DNA from: Polytrichum commune
Taxonomy: Eukaryota; Streptophyta; Polytrichopsida; Polytrichales; Polytrichaceae
Reading direction: 5' to 3'
NCBI GenBank assembly: GCA_950295325.1
Contig: OX485807.1
Coordinates: 6,824,501 to 6,888,500 of the forward strand
DNA length: 64,000 nt
In this document: positions 47,671 through 57,119 of the stretch, one piece after another
How the letters are laid out: every line of letters begins with the position of its first letter
How positions within the stretch are numbered: the first letter of the stretch is position 1
The notes under the pieces: model-generated
Databases searched by the model: none
Told to the model about the DNA's origin: nothing
The model's input: only the letters and a program-made list of their open reading frames with translations
Translations under genes and position numbers: made by a program

Positions 47671-50600
47671 CACACACTCAAGTCAGCACCTTTCCACTCC
47701 AAAGCTAAGCCAAATAACTATATAACCATCCAAAAGCCCAAACTAAGCCTTTTGGAACTCAAAACACCTCAAAGTTAGTTTTGAATGGATGGATCTCTCA
47801 AGTCAGCACCTTTCCACTCCAAAGCTAAGCCAAATAACTAGATAACCATCCAAAAGCCAAAACTAAGCCTTTTGGAACTCAAAACACCTCAAAGTTAGTT
47901 TTGAATGGATGGATCTCTCAAGTCAGCACCTTTCCACTCCAAAACTAAGCCAAATAACTACATAACCATCAAAAAGCCACAACTAAGCCTTTTGGAACTC
48001 AAAACAAATCAAAGTTAGTTTTGAATGGATAAATCTCTCAAGTCAGCACCTTTCCACTCCAAAGCTAAGCCAAATAACTATATAACCATCCAAAAGCCAA
48101 AACTAAGCCTTTTGGAACTCAAAACACCTCAAAGTTAGTTTTGAATGGATGGATCTCTCAAGTCAGCACCTTTCCACTCCAAAACTAAGCCAAATAACTA
48201 TATAACCATCAAATAGCCAAAACTAAGCCTTTTGGAACTCAAAACACCTCAAAGTTAGTTTTGAATGGATAAATCTCTCAAGTCAGCACCTTTCCACTCC
48301 AAAACTAAGCCAAATAACTACATAACCATCAAAAAACCACAACTAAGCCTTTTGGAACTCAAAACACCTCAAAGTTAGTTTTGAATGGATGGATCTCTCA
48401 AGTCAGCACCTTTCCACTCCAAAACTAAGCTTAATAACTACATAACCATCAAAAAGCCACAACTAAGCCTTTTGGAACTCAAAACAAATCAAAGTTAGTT
48501 TTGAATGGATGGATCTCTCAAGTCAGCACCTTTCCACTCCAAAACTAAGCTTAATAACTACATAACCATCAAAAAGCCACAACTAAGCCTTTTGGAACTC
48601 AAAACACCTCAAAGTTAGTTTTGAATGGATGGATCTCTCAAGTCAGCACATTTCCACTCCAAAACTAAACCAAATAACTACATAACCATCAAAAAGCCAC
48701 AACTAAGCCTTTTGGAACTCAAAACACCTCAAAGTTAGTTTTGAATGGATGGATCTCTCAAGTCAGCACCTTTCCACTCCAAAACTAAGCTTAATAACTA
48801 CATAACCATCAAAAAGCCACAACTAAGCCTTTTGGAACTCAAAACAAATCAAAGTTAGTTTTGAATGGATGGATCTCTCAAGTCAGCACCTTTCCACTCC
48901 AAAACTAAGCTTAATAACTACATAACCATCAAAAAGCCACAACTAAGCCTTTTGGAACTCAAAACACCTCAAAGTTAGTTTTGAATGGATGGATCTCTCA
49001 AGTCAACACCTTTCCACTCCAAAACTAAGCTTAATAACTACATAACCATCAAAAAGCCACAACTAAGCCTTTTGGAACTCAAAACACCTCAAAGTTAGTT
49101 TTGAATGGATGGATCTCTCAAGTCAGCACCTTTCCACTCCAAAACTAAGCCAAATAACTACATAACCATCAAAAAGCCACAACTAAGCCTTTTGGAACTC
49201 AAAACAAATCAAAGTTAGTTTTGAATGGATGGATCTCTCAAGTCAACACCTTTCCACTCCAAAACTAAGCTAAATAACTACATAACCATCAAAAAGCCAC
49301 AACTAAGCCTTTTGGAACTCAAAACACCTCAAAGTTAGTTTTGAATGGATGGATCTTTCAAGTCAGCACATTTCCACTCCAAAACTAAGCCAAATAACTA
49401 CATAACCATCAAAAAGCCACAACTAAGCCTTTTGGAACTCAAAACACCTCAAAGTTAGTTTTGAATGGATGGATCTCTCAAGTCAGCACCTTTCCACTCC
49501 AAAACTAAGCCAAATAACTACATAACCATCAAAAAGCCACAACTAAGCCTTTTGGAACTCAAAACAAATCAAAGTTAGTTTTGAATGGATGGATCTCTCA
49601 AGTCAGCACCTTTCCACTCCAAAACTAAGCTTAATAACTACATAACCATCAAAAAGCCACAACTAAGCCTTTTGGAACTCAAAACACCTCAAAGTTAGTT
49701 TTGAATGGATGGATCTCTCAAGTCAACACCTTTCCACTCCAAAACTAAGCCAAATAACTACATAACCATCAAAAAGCCAAAACTAAGCCTTTTGGAATTC
49801 AAAACAAATCAAAGTTAGTTTTGAATGGATGGATCTCTCAAGTTAGCACCTTTCCACTCCAAAACTAAGCCAAATAACTAGATAACCATCAAAAAGCCAC
49901 AACTAAGCCTTTTGGAACTCAAAACACCTCAAAGTTAGTTTTGAATGGATAAATCTCTCAAGTCAGCACCTTTCCACTCCAAAACTAAGCCAAATAACTA
50001 CATAACCATCAAAAAGCCACAACTAAGCCTTTTGGAACTCAAAACAAATCAAAGTTAGTTTTGAATGGATGGATCTCTCAAGTCAACACCTTTCCACTCC
50101 AAAACTAAGCCAAATAACTACATAACCATCAAAAAGCCACAACTAAGCCTTTTGGAACTCAAAACACCTCAAAGTTAGTTTTGAATGGATAAATCTCTCA
50201 AGTCAGCACCTTTCCACTCCAAAACTAAACCAAATAACTACATAACCATCAAAAAGCCACAACTAAGCCTTTTGGAATTCAAAACAAATCAAAGTTAGTT
50301 TTGAATGGATGGATCTCTCAAGTCAGCACCTTTCCACTCCAAAACTAAGCTTAATAACTACATAACCATCAAAAAGCCACAACTAAGCCTTTTGGAACTC
50401 AAAACACCTCAAAGTTAGTTTTGAATGGATGGATCTTTCAAGTCAGCACCTTTCCACTCCAAAACTAAGCTTAATAACTACATAACCATCAAAAAGCCAC
50501 AACTAAGCCTTTTGGAACTCAAAACAAATCAAAGTTAGTTTTGAATGGATGGATCTCTCAAGTCAGCACCTTTCCACTCCAAAACTAAGCCAAATAACTA

Positions 50601-51975
50601 CATAACCATCAAAAAGCCACAACTAAGCCTTTTGGAACTCAAAACACCTCAAAGTTAGTTTTGAATGGATGGATCTCTCAAGTCAACACCTTTCCACTCC
50701 AAAACTAAGCTTAATAACTACATAACCATCAAAAAGCCACAACTAAGCCTTTTGGAACTCAAAACAAATCAAAGTTAGTTTTGAATGGATGGATCTCTCA
50801 AGTCAGCACCTTTCCACTCCAAAACTAAGCTTAATAACTACATAACCATCAAAAAGCCACAACTAAGCCTTTTGGAACTCAAAACAAATCAAAGTTAGTT
50901 TTGAATGGATGGATCTCTCAAGTCAGCACCTTTCCACTCCAAAACTAAGCTTAATAACTACATAACCATCAAAAAGCCACAACTAAGCCTTTTGGAACTC
51001 AAAACAAATCAAAGTTAGTTTTGAATGGATGGATCTCTCAAGTCAGCACCTTTCCACTCCAAAACTAAGCCAAATAACTAGATAACCATCAAAAAGCCAC
51101 AACTAAGCCTTTTGGAACTCAAAACACCTCAAAGTTAGTTTTGAATGGATGGATCTCTCAAGTCAGCACCTTTCCACTCCAAAACTAAGCTTAATAACTA
51201 CATAACCATCAAAAAGCCACAACTAAGCCTTTTGGAACTCAAAACAAATCAAAGTTAGTTTTGAATGGATGGATCTCTCAAGTCAGCACCTTTCCACTCC
51301 AAAACTAAGCTTAATAACTACATAACCATCAAAAAGCCACAACTAAGCCTTTTGGAACTCAAAACACCTCAAAGTTAGTTTTGAATGGATGGATCTCTCA
51401 AGTCAGCACCTTTCCACTCCAAAACTAAGCCAAATAACTAGATAACCATCAGAAAGCCACAACTAAGCTTTTTGGAACTCAAAACACCTCAAAGTTAGTC
51501 TTGAATGGATGGATCTCTCAAGTCAGCACCTTTCCACTCCAAAACTAAGCCAAATAACTATATAACCATCAAAAAGCCAAAACTAAGCCTTTTGGAACTC
51601 AAAACACCTCAAAGTTAGCATAGAATGGATGGATCTCTCAAGTCAGCACCTTTCCACTCCAAAACTAAGCCAAATAACTACATAACCATCAAAAAGCCAA
51701 AACTAAGCCTTTTGGAATTCAAAACAAATCAAAGTTAGTTTTGAATGGATGGATCTCTCAAGTTAGCACCTTTCCACTCCAAAACTAAGCCAAATAACTA
51801 GATAACCATCAAAAAGCCACAACTAAGCCTTTTGGAACTCAAAACACCTCAAAGTTAGCATAGAATGGATGGATCTCTCAAGTCAGCACCTTTCCACTCC
51901 AAAACTAAGCTTAATAACTACATAACAGTCAAAATAGCCACACCTAAGCCTTTTGGAACTCAAAACACCTCAAAC
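47671..51975 (-). repeat. 120-bp tandem repeat array in the copia leader (about 36 units)
   Basis: CTCAAGTCAGCACC starts every unit, from 47678 to 51878. All 35 steps are exactly 120 bp, with no indel over 4.2 kb; only substitutions vary. Variants include CACCTC versus CAAATC, CCAAATAAC versus CTTAATAAC and AAAGCTAAG versus AAACTAAG. The last unit is partial and carries small changes. All six frames have stops, so the array is non-coding. It lies between primer site and gag, so it would be part of the genomic RNA. Confidence 0.97.
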
Positions 51976-52200
51976 CCTCAAAATGCGAATCGATCTCACA
52001 TAAACACTCAAGATACAATGAACCTCAACCTAAGGTGTCCTCCACGCTGGTCCAAGTGTCCAAGAATGCTCCAAGGCGCTCCAAAAGTGCTCCAAAACTC
52101 CAAAATTCCACCAAAAGCTTGAAACACCTCCAAATCGCCTCCGATCAGATCCGGCTCTCTCCTACCTCTTCCTAAGTTGATCTCTAAGCTCTAAAGCAAA

Positions 52201-52214
52201 GTGGGCCCATAACC
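52201..52214 (-). promoter_or_regulatory. Copia primer-binding site, initiator tRNA-Met anticodon arm type
   Basis: Directly next to the 5' LTR, the + strand reads GTGGGCCCATAACC. This is the anticodon stem-loop of plant initiator tRNA-Met (CAT anticodon inside), so the element's - strand is complementary to an internal tRNA fragment rather than to the 3' CCA end. Drosophila copia and yeast Ty5 prime from initiator tRNA-Met fragments in a similar way. Confidence 0.85.
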
Positions 52215-52406
52215 TATTGGGAAATGAGAGGAAGAAGCAAAGAGATCAGCGTAGGAAGCAAGAACACAATACACAATGGTTGCATACAATGGAGAGAGTG
52301 ATTAGCTCCTCCCCTTATGCCTTTATTTATATGTATGGGTTAGGACCAGCGTAGACAACCCATATGGGACAATGTCACCGTTGCAACCTTACACTATCTT
52401 CCAATA
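52215..52406 (-). repeat. Copia 5' LTR
   Basis: 192 bp with TATTGG...CCAATA ends, like the 3' LTR. The 16 bp at its outer end (ACACTATCTTCCAATA) are repeated once more at 52407-52422. Confidence 0.93.
52324..52331 (-). promoter_or_regulatory. TATA box of the copia 5' LTR
   Basis: TATAAATA on the - strand, inside the LTR and conserved in the other LTR at 43431-43438, is well placed to start the genomic transcript towards lower coordinates. Confidence 0.6.
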
Positions 52407-53059
52407 ACACTATCTTCCAATAGAAACCGCCTTGCTTTTGGTAAGAGACTCGGTTCACTTGGCACTTTATTCACGCCTTCACAAAGTGGGTTATATCCTA
52501 CTTTATGTACCGCCAATGGTATCTCTTTGACACCATTCTATGGTGGTTTTCTTTTTCTCCTCTATGGCCGGCAATAGGACTATCATATTCTTCCCTCAAA
52601 ACCGATAGCCTCAACTTGCCTTGTGGCACATACACCCAACTTTGCTTGCACTTGAACAATCCGTCCACCAACTTAGCCTCTTTAAGCACCTTGCTCTTGC
52701 GAAGCTCACCTAAAAGCTTTTGTGCTTTGGGGTAGTTAATTTACCCCTCCCGTATCTTGCATCACAAGTTTCCTTCGCCGGCACACATTAGCCACAAGGT
52801 TTGGATGGTTCTCATTGCTTGGAACTCTTCCGGTCTACTTCGCGCATCCGGCACCACATTTCCACGGTCCGGTTTGTGGATCAAATCCACCTTCATAAGC
52901 GCCAAACTATCATGCCACCGCAATGACTTGGCGCTCACTTGCGCTTGTATGTCAAAATACTTTTAGGACACATTGTCCATGTAGACTTTTGCTTTGTGCG
53001 ACCCCAAATAGTGTCGCCACATCTTCAAGCAATGCACTACGGCAAAGAAGTTCTTTGTC

Positions 53060-53718
53060 ATGAGTTGGTTGTCTTCTTTGACAACCATCGAGCTTCATGC
53101 TCCCATATGCAATGGCCATCCATCTTACCCATAATCCACCATTGGCAAAATCACTCGCCCCCGTATGCACTTCAAAAGGTTTCTCAAACTCCGCGAACTT
53201 GCTCTTAAGCTCCCCAAAGACTTGATAAAAAAAGCTCATCCCACTCTTCGGATAGCCTTTTCTTTCACAAGTCGCACAAGGTTCGACAACCGTTAAGCTT
53301 AATGCTCCCATATGCAATGGGCATCCATCTTGGATCACATCCGCCAATGGTAAAGTTACTCGCCCCCGTATGCACCTCAAAAGGTATGTCAAACTCCGCG
53401 AACTTGAGCACGGGCGGCGAAGAGAACTTGGTCTTAAGCTCCTCAAAGACTTGGTGGGAAGGCTCATCCCACTCTTGGGATAGCCATTTCTTCCACAAGT
53501 TGGACGAGGTCGGACAACCATCGAGCTTAATGCTCCCACAAGCAATGGTCATCCATCTTGGATCAACATCCACCAATGGTAAAATCCTTCGCCTCCATGT
53601 GCACCTCAAAATGCTTATGAAAACCCGGAAACTTAACCACATCTTGTGAAGAGAACTTGCTCTTGAGCTCCCCAAAGGCTTGGCGACAAGGCTCATCCCA
53701 CTATTGGGATAGCCATTT
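53060..53718 (-). repeat. Three 229-bp tandem copies in the older gypsy pol
   Basis: The 'agccatttc'-type landmark lies at 53711, 53482 and 53253, exactly 229 bp apart. Each unit encodes part of the WLSQEWDEPCHQAF...HTGASDFTIGGC region at the reverse-transcriptase/RNase H junction. As 229 is not a multiple of three, each extra unit shifts the frame. Confidence 0.85.
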
Positions 53719-55346
53719 CCCTCAATAAGTTGAATAAGGTCCTAGCAACCTTCAAAAACTCTCGAATGAAGTGGTGGTAGTAGTTGGCTAGGCCAACAAA
53801 TGATCTAAGCCCTTTTTGAATGAAGGGCCAATTCTCCTTTTGGATTGCCTTCACATTCTTCATGTTCGTCCACCAACTTCCTTTGTCACCACATACCTCA
53901 AGAACTCAATCTCTCGTTGAGCAAAGTTATTTTTCACTCCTTGGCGGTAACTTTTTGGGCAACACATTGGTGAATACATCCTTGTATTTCACCAACATCC
54001 CACCAATGTGGTTTGGGGGAGGCCCATCTTTCCTAGCCTCCCCATACGTTCCTTGGAGTTCCTCCAATTGAACCACGACCATTATGTTTTCTATTTTTCA
54101 TTTGGTCTATTAAGACCAAATTCGACTCGGGTCCTCCTACCATAGGAGTTCTTGTCAATTTGAACTTCAATTCTTTGCCATTATGACACATCATAATGCA
54201 CCGCAAGCACACCGGCTTGCACCTCACATCTATCATGTGAGTTTCAAAGAAGGCGGCCTTCACAATGACATGCATTTCATCTATTTCACATGGTGTGAAA
54301 TTTTGACAAAAATCCAATGTCCCACATTGAAAGGTTACATGCATCGCGAACTCCTTCGTCTCATGCGGTTCGCCCTTTCCAAACCGCACCTTGGTGGGCT
54401 TGCCCGCTCTATCAATTGGCAAGCCCCAACTCCCTTGTGAGCTTTGGCCTCATGAAAGAGTCCGTTGCCTCTTTGTCAACTCATGAGACATATCTCCCAT
54501 TCATTTGAGCCTCAAGGTACAAAAGACTTGGCCTCGGCTTAAGGCTACTAGCCTTGGCCACAATGTCATCGTCGTACATTTGGTCCTCCGCAACTTGGCT
54601 TGGCTTGGTCCGCAAAGCCAACTTCAAACATTTCGTGCGCGGGACAAATTGGTTTGGTGCCACAAAACCAATTTCTAATAGTTTGTCCGCAAAACAAACA
54701 TGTTTTGACTTGGTAGCACAAAGCCACCTTCCCACACTCCGTCCGCGGTACAAACATGAATTGCCTTGGTAGGACAAACCCACCTCCCAACATTCCGTCC
54801 GCGGCACAAGTATGATTTGCTTTGGAAGCATAAAGCCACCTTTCAACATTCCGTCCACGGCACCAACATGTTTTGCCTAAGTAAAATGGACCAAACAATT
54901 TGCACTCATTTCTTTGGGACCTACTTTTGCTAAAGCCAGTTGTGGTGATGCGCCGCCAAACTTCTCTTTGGGACCATCGGCTTCAATGCTCTTGCGAACT
55001 TGATGGTCCCCACCATGTCCTCAAGAAGCCTTGGGGACTTAAACAAGGCATCCACCACCCGCTTTTAAAACCCCACCTAAAAGGATGCATTTCTTAGAAA
55101 GTTCATCCGTTTTAGGTGTATCCTTCATTTGTGCGTTTGAATAGCGCACATAGGCCTTAAGAGGCCCCGGGTGCCTCATTAGCACCAAATTCATTCCAAC
55201 ATCAATACCTTCCAAGCATTTCGAATTGGAATTTCAATCCAACATTAATGCCCTCCAAGGTTTTGGGTGCTTTCGGTATTCTAGGCCCCAAATGTTTTTT
55301 GAGGTTGCGGGAGCCCTTTTCAAAGCACTCCTCCATTTTCCTTACC

Positions 55347-55351
55347 AAATC
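55347..55351. repeat. Target-site duplication AAATC, left
   Basis: Identical to 62592-62596 on the other side of the younger gypsy element. Confidence 0.93.
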
Positions 55352-56323
55352 TGTCGCGCACCTCTCCATGAGGAGTGCCCGAAACACCATGGGCACAAGG
55401 GGGACCCCGGAGTGACACCCGGGACTTGTGGCGCCGTTGGTGAGAGGGCCCAAGTGATCCTAGTGTAGGTGAGGGCCCCGGGCGTTGGGAACGCCTCCCA
55501 CCCACAAAGACTAGGAGGCATGAGGGTGAGGCCATGAGCTATGCGTAGCTCATAGCGTGGTGATTCTAGAATGCTCAAGAACACCTCAATCCGAGGTGTG
55601 AGCTAGGAGTTATGGCCATTTGAGTGGGGTGCTGTCCCGGGACAGCCCCCTGCTACAGCAGTGCCTGGGAGTGATTCCCGGGACTGCCAAGGTTCAAACA
55701 GGCATAACTTCCTCAAGACTTGCCCGAATGGGGCAAGTGAGGAGTCCATCGGCATCTACGTGAAGCGTAGATGAAGATAAAGTGGTTGGTTGCTGAAATC
55801 AGACATCATACAAGGAATTTATGATGGTCTGAAGCTGCTGGGGGCTTCTAGGCCCAGCGGCTAAGGGAAAATGTCCACTTGGCCCCAACTCTTGGTAGAG
55901 AGACAAGAGGTTGGTTGACGGTGGGGTAGGGGCCCCGCGTGAAGTCCTAGAGGCTTATATGGGTGAGGTGGTGTGGCCTCACCCACCCGAGGCCGAACGG
56001 CACGGCCTCCATGGGCATTGGCCCATTGTGAGGCCATAGTTGCCTAGTATGCTTCGGGTTGTTGTAGTGTTGCTCCGGCAACGCGATGATCAACATAGGA
56101 TTGGACTTCCATGGATGGAAGTCCACATTGGGGAAATGGGTTACCGATTAAGGGGTGAGTCCCGAAAGCAAAGTAGGAGGGTTGGTTCCCTCCTATGAAC
56201 TATTGGTCCGGGGTAAGAGGAGCTATCCATTAGCATGGCGGAATGCGAAGGGTTAGCGCTCGTAACCTTTGGTAGAAACGAAAATTGGCAAGATTATTAA
56301 GGGACCTAGCAAGGGTTGCGACA
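55352..56323 (+). repeat. Younger gypsy 5' LTR
   Basis: 972 bp, TGTCGC...GCGACA. It contains several short internal dyads, such as 'gctgtcccgggacagc' and 'tacgtgaagcgta'. Confidence 0.95.
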
Positions 56324-56325
56324 CT

Positions 56326-56337
56326 TGGTATCAGAGC
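56326..56337 (+). promoter_or_regulatory. Gypsy primer-binding site
   Basis: TGGTATCAGAGC, two bases after the LTR, is complementary to the 3' end of initiator tRNA-Met. It is the standard plant primer site and contrasts with the internal-arm site of the neighbouring copia element. Confidence 0.95.
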
Positions 56338-57119
56338 AGGGTTCCAATATTTGAGCTAGCACTTTGAGGTAGACATGGCTATCATATAAGCGGGTTATGA
56401 TGGTGACCCGGGGTTTCCAAAAGGTTGTGAGGCTCAAATTGGAACAAAGATCATGTGTAAATGGAATTTGACCATACCATTGGTTCTAATGACAATGGTG
56501 GGCATGAGGGTGGATTCGGTGAGGAAAATGGAGGAGTGCTTTGAAAAGGCTCCCGCACACCTCAAAAAAACATTTGGGGCCTAGAATACCGAATGCACCC
56601 AAAACCTTGGAGGGCATTAATGTTGGATTGAAATTCCAATTCGAAATGCTTGGAAGGTATTGATGTTGGAATGAATTTGGTGAAAATGAGGCGTGCGGGC
56701 CTCTTAAGGCGTATATGCGCAAATTTCACACCCAAATGAATTGTGCATCTTAGATGAACGAGTTTTCTAAGAAGTACATCGTTTTAGGTGGGGTTTTAAA
56801 AGCGGGTGGTGAATACCAAGTTCAAATTTCCAAAAGTTTATTGAGGTTGTGGCGGGGATCATCAAAATTGCAACGAGCATTAAGGCCGATGACCCCAATA
56901 AGAAATTTGGTGGTGCCTTACAACAATGGACGTTAAGGGGAGATAGGTACCACGCCAAATAATACTTATGCCGCGGACCGAATGTAAGACGATGGCATTG
57001 TGGCCAAGGCTAGTAGCCTTAAGCCGAGGCCAAGTCTTTTGTACTTTGAGGCTCAAATGAATGGGACAAATGTCTCATGGGTTGATAAAGAGGCTACCAT
57101 TCCTTCTTGAGCCCAAAAC

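Larger units (their letters stand above)
43322..52406 (-). mobile_element. Ty1/copia LTR retrotransposon with intact polyprotein
   Basis: The order on the - strand is 5' LTR (52406-52215), primer site, leader with a 120-bp repeat array, gag-pol ORF, polypurine tract and 3' LTR (43513-43322). It is 9085 bp long. Integrase precedes reverse transcriptase in the ORF, which defines copia. Both LTRs are exactly 192 bp but differ at about 12 positions. The outer flanks differ and show no target duplication: C-rich array on the left, gypsy integrase region on the right. Confidence 0.95.

Noticed and set aside
47671-51975. Repeat-protein gene (120 bp equals 40 codons)
   Set aside because: Stops occur in every unit in all six frames.
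52201-52222. tRNA-Met gene fragment
   Set aside because: Only the anticodon arm is present, and it directly abuts the LTR, so it is the retrotransposon primer site.
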